The notes below the pieces were generated by a model that ran no database searches, was not told the DNA's origin, and saw nothing but the letters and a program-made list of their open reading frames with translations. Position numbers and translations under genes: made by a program. 32,709 nt of DNA from Kocuria tytonicola (GTDB lineage Bacteria; Actinomycetota; Actinomycetes; Actinomycetales; Micrococcaceae), in NCBI RefSeq assembly GCF_003687455.1, contig NZ_PHOA01000014.1, forward strand, positions 1 through 32,709, in the 5' to 3' direction. Of this stretch, positions 1-6,972 are shown in pieces (within the stretch, counting starts at the first letter, position 1; each line of letters opens with the position of its first letter).

Positions 1-39
1 AACCAGCTCCGCATCGCCACGTTCGTGTCGGTGCCCCCG
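1..39. repeat. Left arm of a 39-bp perfect inverted repeat; fragment of serC 3' coding sequence
   Basis: Bases 1-39 are the exact reverse complement of 143-181, which lie inside serC. Read on the plus strand they encode NQLRIATFVSVPP, a stretch near the SerC C-terminus, and the similarity stops abruptly at base 40. The window therefore starts inside a second, oppositely oriented partial copy of the serC end, separated from the real one by 103 nt. A chimeric join at a contig edge or a real inverted duplication would both give this; only sequence to the left can decide. Confidence 0.9.
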
Positions 40-85
40 TGTTGCTCGCACCGCGCGGTGGCACGGCTGGGCCCCGGGCGGTGAC

Positions 86-1207
86 TCAGGCGAGCGCGGC
101 CACGACCCAGTCGAGGCACTCCAGCAGCGCGCGCACGTCCTGCGGGGGCACCGACACGAACGTGGCGATGCGGAGCTGGTTGCGGCCGAGCTTGCGGTAC
201 GGTTCCACGTCCACCACGCCGTTGGCGCGCAGCACCGCAGCGATCCGGGAGGCGTCCACGGCGTCGTCGAAGTCCACGGTGCACACCACGGGGGAGCGGT
301 GGGCGGGGTCCGCGACGAACGGCCGGGCGACGTCGCTGTGCTCCGCCCAGTCGTAGACGAGACCCGAGGTCTCCGCCGTGCGGCGGGAGGCCCAGTCCAT
401 GCCGCCCTGCTCGAGGAGCCAACCGAGCTGCTCGTCCAGCATCAGCAGGCTCGCGAGCGCAGGGGTGTTGTAGGTCTGGTGCTGACGCGAGTTGGAGACC
501 GCCGTGGCCAGGGAGAGGACGTCGGGGATCCAGCGCCCCGAGGCGGCCACCCGCTCCACGCGCGCGAGTGCCGCGGGGGAGAACGCGGCGAACCACAGGC
601 CGCCGTCGCTGCCGAAGTTCTTCTGGGGGGAGAAGTAGTAGACGTCGGTCTCCGTGAGGTCCACGGCCATGCCGCCCGCCGCCGAGGTGGCGTCCACCAC
701 GGTCAGAGCCCCCGGCGCGGCAACGCGGCGCACCGGCATCACCACCCCCGTGGAGGTCTCGTTCTGGGGCCAGGCGTAGACGTCCACACCGGCGCCCGGG
801 CGGGGGCCCGCGGGCCGGGACCCCGCGGGGGCCTCGACCACCAGGGAGGGCTCCAGGAACGGGGCCCTGTCCGTGACGCTCGCGAACTTGGCGCCGAACT
901 CCCCGAACACGAGGTGCTCGGCGCGGTTCTCCACCAGGCTGAAGGCCGCGCTGTCCCAGAAGGTGCTGGCCCCGCCCATGCCCAGGACGATCTCGTACCC
1001 CTCCGGCATCCGGAAGAACTCCGCCATGCGCAGCTGCACGCGGGCCACGAGGTCCTTCACGGGGGCCTGCCGGTGCGAGGTGCCCAGGAGGCGTGTGCCC
1101 CCGCGCGACAGTGCGGCGACCTGCTCCGCCCGGACCCGGGAGGGGCCGGCGCCGAAACGGCCGTCCGCGGGGAGCAGCGAGGGCGGGATCACGGGCATGT
1201 CGGTCAC
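86..1207 (-). CDS. serC: Phosphoserine aminotransferase (SerC, actinobacterial type)
   Basis: PLP-dependent enzyme (EC 2.6.1.52) converting 3-phosphohydroxypyruvate plus glutamate to phosphoserine, the second step of serine synthesis, in the cytosol. The product is 373 residues, the usual size for the actinobacterial SerC group. The PLP-binding lysine is K196 in the context FSPQKNFGSDGG, preceded by the VVDATSAAGG loop. The GTG start at 1207 is chosen because GAGGAG lies just upstream and the protein then begins VTDMPVIPPS. A longer in-frame reading to 1384 is only low-complexity Arg/Gly-rich sequence. The gene is divergent from the IdeR-like gene at 1462. A possible -10 (CACAAT, minus strand) lies at 1247-1252. 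Part of its 3' end is repeated inverted at the window edge. Confidence 0.95.
   Translation of the reverse strand: MTDMPVIPPSLLPADGRFGAGPSRVRAEQVAALSRGGTRLLGTSHRQAPVKDLVARVQLRMAEFFRMPEGYEIVLGMGGASTFWDSAAFSLVENRAEHLVFGEFGAKFASVTDRAPFLEPSLVVEAPAGSRPAGPRPGAGVDVYAWPQNETSTGVVMPVRRVAAPGALTVVDATSAAGGMAVDLTETDVYYFSPQKNFGSDGGLWFAAFSPAALARVERVAASGRWIPDVLSLATAVSNSRQHQTYNTPALASLLMLDEQLGWLLEQGGMDWASRRTAETSGLVYDWAEHSDVARPFVADPAHRSPVVCTVDFDDAVDASRIAAVLRANGVVDVEPYRKLGRNQLRIATFVSVPPQDVRALLECLDWVVAALA
143..181. repeat. Right arm of the 39-bp inverted repeat, inside serC
   Basis: This is the partner of bases 1-39 and codes for part of the SerC C-terminal domain on the minus strand. The match is 39 of 39 and ends cleanly on the inner side, so a recent event or an artefact is more likely than an old diverged repeat. 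Confidence 0.9.
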
Positions 1208-1461
1208 GGGAACTCCTCCACGGACGGGGCGGGATGCTGCCTCCCATTGTGCCCGGTCGGTGGTGCACGCGGTGCGCGGCGCCGCCGGCCCGCTGCCATG
1301 CTGCCGGGCGGGGCCTGCCCCAGGGACGCGCGAGCCCCGGGTCCCTGACCGGGCCACTCGGTACACTTGTTCTGAATCATTCACACCTGGCTGAGCAGCA
1401 GTACCCCGACCGGGGACGGCGGACCCGCGCGCTGCGGTGCGCAGAAACCCGAGGACGGACC

Positions 1462-2163
1462 ATGAGCGGCGACCTGATCGACACCACCGAGATGTACCTG
1501 CGCACGGTGCTCGAGCTCGAGGAGGAGGGCATCACGCCCATGCGGGCGCGGATCGTGGAGCGGCTGCACCACTCCGGCCCCACGGTGTCGCAGACGGTGT
1601 CCCGGATGGAGCGCGACGGCCTGCTCTCCGTGGCCCCGGACCGCGCACTGCAGCTCACCCCGGCAGGCCGCGCCACCGCGGTGTCCGTGATGCGCAAGCA
1701 CCGGCTCGCGGAACGGCTGCTCTCGGACGTGGTGGGACTGGACATGGCGCACGTGCACGAGGAGGCCTGCCGCTGGGAGCACGTGATGAGCGAGCGCGTG
1801 GAGCAGCGTCTCGTGGAGCTGCTCGGCAATCCCGAGGAGTCCCCCTACGGCACGCCGATCCCCGGGCGGGACGACGGGGACGGCACCCCCCAGGTCTTCG
1901 GGGGACTCACCCTCCAGGACGTGGCCTCCTTCCCGCAGCCGGGGGAGTACGAGGTGCGGCTGCTGCCCGAGGTCGTGCAGGCCGACCCGGAGCTCATCGA
2001 GATGCTCAGTTCGGCAGGGATCCTCACCGGAGCCCGCGTGACGGCGGAGGCGAATCCCGGGGACGAGCAGCGCGTGCTGGTCACGAACGTCGCCACGGGG
2101 GTCTCGCTGGACCTCGATGCCGCCACCGCACGCGCCGTCCGGGTCCTCGCAGCGGGCGACTGA
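1462..2163 (+). CDS. ideR: Iron-dependent transcriptional repressor, DtxR/IdeR family
   Basis: Metal-dependent DNA-binding repressor controlling iron uptake and storage genes when loaded with Fe(II). The 233 residues show the three-domain DtxR layout: winged helix (about 1-75, with SGPTVSQTVSRMERDGLL as recognition region), dimerisation and metal-binding domain (about 76-140), and an SH3-like C-terminal domain (about 150-233). Metal ligands known from DtxR are all present, shifted by one: M11, H80, E84, H99, C103, E106 and H107. Presence of the cysteine and the C-terminal domain favours the iron-sensing IdeR/DtxR branch over the shorter manganese-sensing MntR branch. The ATG at 1462 gives the family N-terminus (DTTEMYLRT); a weak GAGGAC precedes it. 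No obvious IdeR box was seen in the divergent region shared with serC. Confidence 0.93.
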   Translation: MSGDLIDTTEMYLRTVLELEEEGITPMRARIVERLHHSGPTVSQTVSRMERDGLLSVAPDRALQLTPAGRATAVSVMRKHRLAERLLSDVVGLDMAHVHEEACRWEHVMSERVEQRLVELLGNPEESPYGTPIPGRDDGDGTPQVFGGLTLQDVASFPQPGEYEVRLLPEVVQADPELIEMLSSAGILTGARVTAEANPGDEQRVLVTNVATGVSLDLDAATARAVRVLAAGD

Positions 2164-2395
2164 GCACGCGTGAGGCGCTCTGCACGTGACCTTTCGGGCG
2201 TGTGGAGGGCCACAGCCACCCCGGAGCCAGAAGTGGACCCGCGGGGGACGGGGCGAGGGCATCGTCCCTGGTCAGAACCGTCATGGAGAGCTCCGCCCGG
2301 CGTTCTCCCCAGTCCCGGATTGATCCTGAAAAAGTTATCAGTAGCCACGATTTCCCGCTCGAAGTGGCCGATCTGTGATCCGTTGTAATCAAAAC
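2164..2395. other. Intergenic stretch upstream of the riboswitch promoter, no gene seen
   Basis: This 232-bp stretch follows the ideR stop. Bases from about 2320 to 2395 are distinctly AT-richer than the surroundings and could hold upstream promoter elements. A TGTGA half-site at 2374-2378 resembles half of a Crp site, but the other half is not convincing. No supportable open reading frame or clear terminator for ideR is visible. Confidence 0.5.
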
Positions 2396-2425
2396 GTGAC
2401 ATTGCCGTTATCTCTGCTGTACAGT
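2396..2425 (+). promoter_or_regulatory. Promoter of the riboswitch-NlpC/P60 transcript
   Basis: GTGACA at 2396-2401 (5 of 6 to TTGACA) and TACAGT at 2420-2425 are separated by 18 nt. Transcription would start near 2432, about 30 nt before the riboswitch aptamer. Confidence 0.65.
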
Positions 2426-2460
2426 CGTCGACGTGCCGATCACTGGTCGGATCCGGCACT

Positions 2461-2650
2461 CCCGAGCGCTCGCCGAGTTCTGCCATGCGCACCCGGGACC
2501 CGTACACACACAATCCGCATGGCAGAAGCGGGGGAACCACTTCCGGATTCGTGACAGCCCCACGAATCCTTGGGGTCAAGCCGGCACGACTCACCAGTTC
2601 GTGCGGCCGGATGTCTCCCATCCGAACCCGACAGCTCACCCCGCAGGCGC
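2461..2650 (+). promoter_or_regulatory. Cyclic di-AMP riboswitch (ydaO-yuaA class)
   Basis: The leader carries the conserved blocks of the c-di-AMP riboswitch in order: GCCGAG near 2472-2477, GGGGGAACCAC at 2530-2540, TTGGGGTCAAGCC at 2570-2582, and CCGACAGCTCACC at 2628-2640, the counterpart of the family's CCGACAGCUAAC. Between them are a perfect 12-bp stem (2478-2489 with 2516-2527), a 9-bp stem (2545-2553 with 2561-2569), a GCACGA/TCGTGC hairpin (2584-2604) and a GGATG/CATCC hairpin (2609-2623). CGCC at 2471-2474 can close with GGCG at 2646-2649. The aptamer ends against the AGGGAGGA ribosome site at 2651-2658, so control may be translational, transcriptional or both. In actinobacteria this class is known to precede cell-wall hydrolase genes such as rpf and nlpC; c-di-AMP normally turns expression off. 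Confidence 0.92.
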
Positions 2651-2664
2651 AGGGAGGAACAACC

Positions 2665-3249
2665 ATGTCTTTCATGAAGCAGAACTCTGCCCGTCACCGC
2701 GCTGAGACCTCGTCCCACGCAGTGCGCAACACCACCGTCGCCGCCGTCGCGGCCGGCGCCGCAGTGGCCGGCGTCACCATGCCCGCCCAGGCGGCCGGGG
2801 AGGTCGTGAACCTCAGCTCGTCCTCGTCCTACAGCTCCTCCGTGGCCAACTACACCACGCAGGCGTCGGACACGCTGGCCTACGGCTCCGGCCTGAGCAC
2901 GCAGTCCACCCACTCCACCGGGGGCATGGCCGGCACCGCCTACCAGGGCATCGGTGGCGCGTACGTCTGGGGCGGCACCGGCTTCAAGGCCTGGGACTGC
3001 TCCGGCTTCACCCAGTGGGTGTACGCCCAGAACGGCATCAACCTGCCCCGCACCACGTGGGCGCAGTTCGCCGCAGGCACCCCCACCGCCAACCCGCAGC
3101 CCGGGGACCTCGTGTCCCAGAACGGCGGCTCGCACGTGGGGATCTACATCGGCAACGGCCAGATGATCTCCGCCCTCAACCCTTCGCAGGGCACTCAGGT
3201 TCACTCCGTGAACGCCATGCAGCTGGACGGCTTCTACACCTTCCACTGA
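2665..3249 (+). CDS. Secreted NlpC/P60 cell-wall peptidase, riboswitch-controlled
   Basis: Predicted exported cysteine peptidase that cleaves peptidoglycan stem peptides. The 194-residue product has a basic N-terminus, a hydrophobic stretch (about 24-38) and a likely signal-peptidase site after AQA near 41-43. A Ser-rich linker (50-86) follows, then a C-terminal NlpC/P60 domain from about 88. Catalytic Cys112 is in WDCSGF and His157 in GSHVGIYIG; a polar third residue is likely in the LNPSQGTQ region. AGGGAGGA at 2651-2658 supports the ATG at 2665. A c-di-AMP riboswitch lies directly upstream, linking expression to osmotic or envelope signalling. A second, larger NlpC/P60 gene follows 230 bp downstream on the same strand. 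Confidence 0.92.
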   Translation: MSFMKQNSARHRAETSSHAVRNTTVAAVAAGAAVAGVTMPAQAAGEVVNLSSSSSYSSSVANYTTQASDTLAYGSGLSTQSTHSTGGMAGTAYQGIGGAYVWGGTGFKAWDCSGFTQWVYAQNGINLPRTTWAQFAAGTPTANPQPGDLVSQNGGSHVGIYIGNGQMISALNPSQGTQVHSVNAMQLDGFYTFH

Positions 3250-3313
3250 TCGGTGACGTCCGCGGATCGTGAGGCCCGCGGGTTCGTCGACCGAGTTCGT
3301 CGCAGCGGTCAGC

Positions 3314-3338
3314 GCGTCCGGCTCCAGCAGCCGGACGC
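3314..3338 (+). terminator. Hairpin between the two NlpC/P60 genes
   Basis: GCGTCCGGCT (3314-3323) pairs perfectly with AGCCGGACGC (3329-3338) around a 5-nt loop. There is no U-tract, so this could be a weak terminator or a processing/stability hairpin, 65 nt after the first NlpC/P60 stop. Confidence 0.55.
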
Positions 3339-3479
3339 CGCCGCGCGGCCCATCTCCCGCACCAGCAAGAAAACATCACACCGCCCACACCGGTGAACCG
3401 ATGCTGCGCTCGCAGACGTCGCGGTCACCGCACACCTCCGTGCCCTGGGTGGACACGAACGTGTTAGGAAACCACACGC

Positions 3480-4457
3480 ATGTCGAACGACACCACGTCC
3501 AAGAACCTCTTCGCGGGCAAGGCCCGCACCGTGGCCGCCGTCGCCGCCTTCTCCGGCCTGGCGCTCGCCACCACCGTCTCCGTGCAGGCCACGCAGAACG
3601 CCGACGAGCAGGCTCCCGCGGCCGCCGTGTCCGAGGCGCCCGCCTCCGAGAACACCGTCTCCGCCGAGCCCGCCGCCAAGGCTGACAAGGCCCAGGAGAA
3701 GAAGGCCGAGAAGGCCCAGCCCGCTCCGAAGGCCGCAGCTCCGGTCCAGTCCTCCGTGGTCGAGGCCGCTCCCGTGGCGAACGTGACCCCGTTCGAGGCC
3801 CCCGCCGCCACCCAGGTGGTCCCCGCAGCTCAGAACGTGACCCCGGTGGCCGAGCAGGCTCCCGCCCAGGGCCGCCACGCCGCGCAGCCCACGCAGCAGA
3901 CCGTCGACGCGGAGAACACCGCACGCCAGGACGCCCAGGTCTTCTCCCAGCACGCCGACTACACCCAGAACACCGGCTACACCCAGGGCACCGGCTACCA
4001 GGGCACGCAGCAGACCACCCAGCGGACCACCTCGCAGGGCGGCCAGATGGCCACCGCGAGCAACGTGACCACCCAGTCCACCACGGTCGAGAACACCGCG
4101 CCCAAGACCACGTCCCACGTGTCCGCCTCGGGCAAGGGCGGCGCCATCCTGAGTGCCGCCCAGGGCCAGGTCGGCGAGTACCAGGACTGCACCCAGCTGG
4201 TCTCCGACTCCCTGGCTGCCGTGGGCATCAACTTCCACGGCTGGCCGGCCGACTACAAGTCCCTCGGCCGCTCGGTCTCCGCCGCTGAGGCCCAGGCCGG
4301 TGACATCGCCTACTACGCCAACGGAGGTTCGGGCATGGCCCACGTGGCCATCTACGCCGGCAACGGCGAGGCCATCCACGGCGGCTGGAACGGCAACCGG
4401 ACCGTGAAGACTTCCGCCTACGTGGGCTCCGGCCCCGAGTTCATCCGCGTGGGCTGA
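3480..4457 (+). CDS. Secreted NlpC/P60-type hydrolase with long Ala/Pro/Thr/Gln-rich linker
   Basis: A 325-residue exported protein. The N-terminus (1-38) is a signal peptide or anchor (KARTVAAVAAFSGLALATTVSV). Residues 40-215 are a low-complexity Ala/Pro/Glu then Gln/Thr/Gly/Tyr-rich spacer with short repeats such as YTQNTGYTQGTGYQGTQ, suited to spanning the cell wall. The C-terminal domain (about 218-325) has candidate catalytic Cys237 (QDCTQLV) and His288 (MAHVAIYAGNGE), with His300 nearby. It is a divergent NlpC/P60 domain; a CHAP-like member of the same superfamily is possible. AGGAA at 3466-3470 supports the ATG. It lies in tandem with the riboswitch-controlled paralogue, but I see no second riboswitch in its own leader. 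A strong terminator follows at 4558. Confidence 0.85.
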   Translation: MSNDTTSKNLFAGKARTVAAVAAFSGLALATTVSVQATQNADEQAPAAAVSEAPASENTVSAEPAAKADKAQEKKAEKAQPAPKAAAPVQSSVVEAAPVANVTPFEAPAATQVVPAAQNVTPVAEQAPAQGRHAAQPTQQTVDAENTARQDAQVFSQHADYTQNTGYTQGTGYQGTQQTTQRTTSQGGQMATASNVTTQSTTVENTAPKTTSHVSASGKGGAILSAAQGQVGEYQDCTQLVSDSLAAVGINFHGWPADYKSLGRSVSAAEAQAGDIAYYANGGSGMAHVAIYAGNGEAIHGGWNGNRTVKTSAYVGSGPEFIRVG

Positions 4458-4557
4458 GCCCCCGCAGATCCGGTGCCGCGGTGATCCACGCGGTGCCGCA
4501 CCTCGTGACGAGTCGGGACCGGTTGTGTACCCGCTTCCGATGAGGACGAGATAGCAG

Positions 4558-4598
4558 ACGTGCGGACCCTGTTGACCACAGGGTCCGTACGTCTTTTC
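4558..4598 (+). terminator. Rho-independent terminator after the NlpC/P60 pair
   Basis: A 15-bp stem (4558-4572 with 4578-4592, one G-U pair) encloses a TGACC loop and is followed by CTTTTC. It lies about 100 nt after the stop of the second NlpC/P60 gene. The rest of 4458-4819 holds a repeated GGTGCCGC (two copies, 20 nt apart) and the promoter at 4807; no gene is visible in it. Confidence 0.85.
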
Positions 4599-4806
4599 CG
4601 TACCCCGGCGCGCGCCCGAGGAGCCCGGGGCCCGGGCCGCGGCACCCAGGGCCCCATAGCCTTCCACCCCGTCGCGGCGTGCGCCGGGACCCGTGCTCGC
4701 GCTGCTCCCGCGGCGGGGCCGCAGGCTCCACCCGTCCCCGGGTCACGGGGCGTTCCGGTTCACACGAGGGGACGGGCCGCTCCGGGGTCTGTCCAGGAGC
4801 GGGCCG

Positions 4807-4812
4807 TAGAAT
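4807..4812 (+). promoter_or_regulatory. -10 element TAGAAT, likely leaderless start
   Basis: TAGAAT ends 7 nt before the ATG at 4820, placing the expected transcription start at or next to the start codon. No good -35 is seen. Confidence 0.5.
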
Positions 4813-4819
4813 CGGGAGC

Positions 4820-5101
4820 ATGTCCACCGACTTCTCCACCGCCGCCCGCACGCCCCAGGACCAGGAGTTCACGTACTACGCCGTGGGGATGGTTGCCGGT
4901 GCGATCCCCGGAATCGTCGTGGGTTTCCTCGTGGCCGCGTTCGCCGGGCACGTGGCCATGTGGCTGTCCGTGTTCGGCGGTCTCGGGATCGTCGTGGGTC
5001 TCGTGGTGGCCGCCATGCTCTTCCGCCGACGCCGCTCGGCCACCCGTCGTGCCGCGGGCCCGGCGGTGACGGAGACCGACCCGCCCGTCAGCGACCGGTG
5101 A
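4820..5101 (+). CDS. Small two-helix membrane protein, function unknown
   Basis: A 93-residue protein not recognised as a known family. Two hydrophobic segments are visible (about 21-45, YAVGMVAGAIPGIVVGFLVAAF, and 49-70, MWLSVFGGLGIVVGLVVAAML), both glycine-rich. They are followed by an arginine-rich cytoplasmic tail (FRRRRSATRRAA), so both ends are probably inside. The GGGAG at 4814-4818 sits only 1 nt from the ATG, so a leaderless start from TAGAAT is more plausible than normal Shine-Dalgarno initiation. Its 3' end overlaps by 14 nt with the convergent DUF4031-HD gene, so the two transcripts are antisense at their ends. Confidence 0.75.
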   Translation: MSTDFSTAARTPQDQEFTYYAVGMVAGAIPGIVVGFLVAAFAGHVAMWLSVFGGLGIVVGLVVAAMLFRRRRSATRRAAGPAVTETDPPVSDR

Positions 5102-5969
5102 GCTCCGCGATCTCCCGCTCCAGGTTCTGCCGCGCCCGTTCCTCCCACAGGTCGACGGCCGCGGGGTGGTGGAAGAGCTGCGGCAGCCCGCGCAGCGCCG
5201 TGAGCACCTCGGCGCGCGCGGCCCGGAACTGCTCCTCCGGCACGTGCGCGTACTCCCGTCGCACTGCCGTGCGGTACCGGTCGTAGTCGTCGGGGTCCCC
5301 TCCCAGCACCGCGAGGTCCGCATCCACCAGCAGGCAGGCGTCCTCGTCCTGCGGGTCGGGATCGTGCTCCGCGGTCACGAGCACCAGGGTGGCCACGCGC
5401 TCCGCAGGGGCGGATGCCCAGCCGTTCGCGGTCAGCAGCCGGCGGGCCAGGTCCGCGGAGTCCCGCTCGTCCTGCCCGGCCCGGCCCTCGTGCACGGCGT
5501 CGTGGAACCACGCGGCGAGCAGCAGCTCGGAGCGGGTGTGGAGGTCCGTGAGACGGTCCAGGGACTCCAGCACGTGCAGGAGGTGCTCGGGCCCGTGGTA
5601 GACCCGGTGGGTTTCTCCCCACCGCCCGAGCAGCTCCCGTCCGAGGTCCGGGTGCGCCGGGAAGTGGTGCCGCCAGCGGGCGGTGAGTGCGGCCGCGAGC
5701 TTGGCCGGGCGGCGTCGGGCGGGGATCCGGAGGCCGCTGGCGATCAGGATCCGTGCGAGCTGCTTGCCGTCCACGGCCCGCGCACCCAGGGTGACGGCGT
5801 CCTCGTGGCGGTGGGCGGGGACATCGTAGTGGTCCTGGTCGAAGGCCCGCTCCGAGACTCCCAGGGAACGGGCGAAACCGTGCAGCTCTTCCAGGGACGC
5901 GTCCGAGACGAGGTGCGAGAACACGGTTCCGTGCGCGGGCCACCGGGGTGGATCGATGTAGACGGTCAT
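5088..5969 (-). CDS. DUF4031 - HD-domain phosphohydrolase fusion
   Basis: A 293-residue protein made of two parts. Residues 1-85 match the DUF4031 pattern (MTVYIDPPRWPAHGT, FSHLVSD, DHYDVPAHRHEDAV). Residues about 98-293 resemble the predicted metal-dependent HD-superfamily hydrolases, with HRVYHGPEHL (H121, H125, H129), the HD pair in AAWFHDAVHE (H156, D157), TAEHDP (H202) and LLVDADLAVLG (D216, D218). Substrate is unknown; HD enzymes act on nucleotides or phosphate esters. The ATG at 5969 gives the conserved DUF4031 N-terminus; a GGGGAG touches it and a CACAAT lies 6 nt upstream, so it may be leaderless. An upstream ATG at 6008 adds only 13 unconserved residues. It is convergent and slightly overlapping with the small membrane protein. 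Confidence 0.88.
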   Translation of the reverse strand: MTVYIDPPRWPAHGTVFSHLVSDASLEELHGFARSLGVSERAFDQDHYDVPAHRHEDAVTLGARAVDGKQLARILIASGLRIPARRRPAKLAAALTARWRHHFPAHPDLGRELLGRWGETHRVYHGPEHLLHVLESLDRLTDLHTRSELLLAAWFHDAVHEGRAGQDERDSADLARRLLTANGWASAPAERVATLVLVTAEHDPDPQDEDACLLVDADLAVLGGDPDDYDRYRTAVRREYAHVPEEQFRAARAEVLTALRGLPQLFHHPAAVDLWEERARQNLEREIAELTGR

Positions 5970-6011
5970 CTCCCCATTGTGCGCCGACTCGCGGGTGGGC
6001 GGCGGCATGGA

Positions 6012-6017
6012 TACAGT
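6012..6017 (+). promoter_or_regulatory. -10 element of the tRNA-Arg gene
   Basis: TACAGT ends 11 nt before the mature tRNA 5' end, the expected spacing for a short 5' leader. No convincing -35 is visible. Confidence 0.55.
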
Positions 6018-6028
6018 AGGGCACTGTT

Positions 6029-6101
6029 GCCCTCGTAGCTCAGGGGATAGAGCACGGCTCTCCTAAAGCCGGTGTCGTTGGTTCGAATCCAATCGAGGGC
6101 A
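6029..6101 (+). tRNA. tRNA-Arg (anticodon CCT)
   Basis: The 73-nt gene folds as a standard cloverleaf: acceptor GCCCTCG (6029-6035) pairs with CGAGGGC (6094-6100), with discriminator A6101. The anticodon stem CGGCT/AGCCG (6055-6059 with 6067-6071) encloses loop CTCCTAA, giving anticodon CCT at 6062-6064, which reads AGG, a rare arginine codon in GC-rich actinobacteria. The T arm carries GTTCGAATC. CCA is not encoded. A hairpin terminator follows immediately. Confidence 0.96.
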
Positions 6102-6106
6102 CGAGC

Positions 6107-6133
6107 AGAGCCCCGCCCGGTCGGCGGGGCTCT
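6107..6133 (+). terminator. Hairpin terminator after tRNA-Arg
   Basis: AGAGCCCCGCC (6107-6117) pairs perfectly with GGCGGGGCTCT (6123-6133) around CGGTC. It may also serve the convergent gene ending at 6164. Confidence 0.8.
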
Positions 6134-6163
6134 CGTCGTGCGGCGGCCGGGCCGTGCGCCGGC

Positions 6164-6865
6164 TCAGTCCCGCGGGCGCTGCCCGGGCAGCCTGCCCCGC
6201 GCGAAGTCGTCGACCTTGCGGCGGACCACGGACACGGACACGAGCACCGCGATCAGGAGCAGTCCGGCGAGCAGCAGCCAGCGCGCCACCACGAGGCCCG
6301 AGGCAAGTGCTGCCGCGCCCTGGTCGGCCGGGTGGGCCACGGCGGCGTCGAGCGCGGCGTTGCCCGCCAGGAACACCACCGCGTGGGCGAGGACCACCAC
6401 CCAGTACACCCACCTCCGGGCCCGCTGCGGGGTGTTGAGGCCGGTGAAGAGCAACCAGCCCAGGCCCGTGAGCAGCGGGGTGAACAGTCCCGTGGTGGCG
6501 TGGACGCCGGAGTACTCGGTGCGGCCGTCCGGCCCGAGCGCGCCCGCCACCTGCGCCACGTGCTCGGGGGCGAACCCGCCCACGAGCAGCTCGGGGGCGG
6601 TGACCCCGTGGGCCAGGTTCCCCGTGACGCCCTGCAGGACGAGCAGGTGGTAGTAGAGCCACAGTGCCACGCCCACGAAGAACGCCACCCCCACCAGGAT
6701 CCCGGCGGAGGAGTTCTTGGTGGGCTCCGCCGCGAGTTCACCGGCGCGCATCTCGTGCACGCTCGGGGGACGGGCCGTGGCCCCGCGGGTGCCCGTGGAC
6801 CCGGTGGGCGCTGAACCCGCGGCCACCCCGTACTTCCTGGCCTTCTGCGCTCTGGTCATTCCCAT
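6164..6865 (-). CDS. Four-helix membrane protein, function unknown
   Basis: A 233-residue protein of no recognised family. The N-terminus (1-55) is basic and hydrophilic (MGMTRAQKARKYG). Four hydrophobic segments follow: AGILVGVAFFVGVALWLYY, TTGLFTPLLTGLGWLLFTGL, VYWVVVLAHAVVFLAGNAAL and ASGLVVARWLLLAGLLLIAV. The C-terminal tail is basic (VRRKVDDFARGRLPGQRPRD). The region between helices 1 and 2 (about 75-110) is likely outside the membrane. The ATG at 6865 is preceded by GATAAT at 6872-6877 with only 6 nt between, so a leaderless transcript is likely; the ATG two codons on (6859) is a possible alternative. It is divergent from the NHL-repeat gene, with closely spaced -10-like hexamers back to back. 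Confidence 0.8.
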   Translation of the reverse strand: MGMTRAQKARKYGVAAGSAPTGSTGTRGATARPPSVHEMRAGELAAEPTKNSSAGILVGVAFFVGVALWLYYHLLVLQGVTGNLAHGVTAPELLVGGFAPEHVAQVAGALGPDGRTEYSGVHATTGLFTPLLTGLGWLLFTGLNTPQRARRWVYWVVVLAHAVVFLAGNAALDAAVAHPADQGAAALASGLVVARWLLLAGLLLIAVLVSVSVVRRKVDDFARGRLPGQRPRD

Positions 6866-6871
6866 GGCTCC

Positions 6872-6877
6872 ATTATC
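6872..6877 (-). promoter_or_regulatory. -10 element GATAAT, likely leaderless start
   Basis: On the minus strand GATAAT is followed by 6 nt and then the ATG at 6865. An opposing TAGTGT at 6888-6893 could serve the divergent NHL gene, so two start sites would lie within about 35 bp. Confidence 0.5.
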
Positions 6878-6937
6878 GCCCGGGGCGTAGTGTGACTCTG
6901 GAAGGGTGCCCACGATCGACGACGGCGTGGGGGGACA

Positions 6938-6953
6938 GGTGCCCCGGGGCACC
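6938..6953. repeat. 16-bp perfect palindrome upstream of the NHL-repeat gene
   Basis: GGTGCCCCGGGGCACC reads the same on both strands and lies 20 nt before the GTG at 6973. It could be an operator in the leader or a chance GC palindrome. Confidence 0.4.
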
Positions 6954-6972
6954 GCGAAAGGTGGTGAGGGTC

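Noticed and set aside
1208-1384. Longer serC reading beginning at 1384
   Set aside because: The extra 59 codons are Arg/Gly/Ala-rich with no similarity to SerC, and a good ribosome site supports the GTG at 1207.
2432-2588. CGTGCCG (2432-2438) pairing with CGGCACG (2582-2588) as the closing stem of the riboswitch
   Set aside because: Comparison with the family layout shows 2584-2604 is an internal aptamer hairpin and the conserved region continues to about 2650, so the closing helix is more likely 2471-2474 with 2646-2649.
3961-4040. Short repeats in the second NlpC/P60 gene considered as a CRISPR-like or minisatellite array
   Set aside because: They are in-frame Thr/Gln/Gly/Tyr codon repeats of a protein linker with irregular spacing, not spacers and direct repeats.
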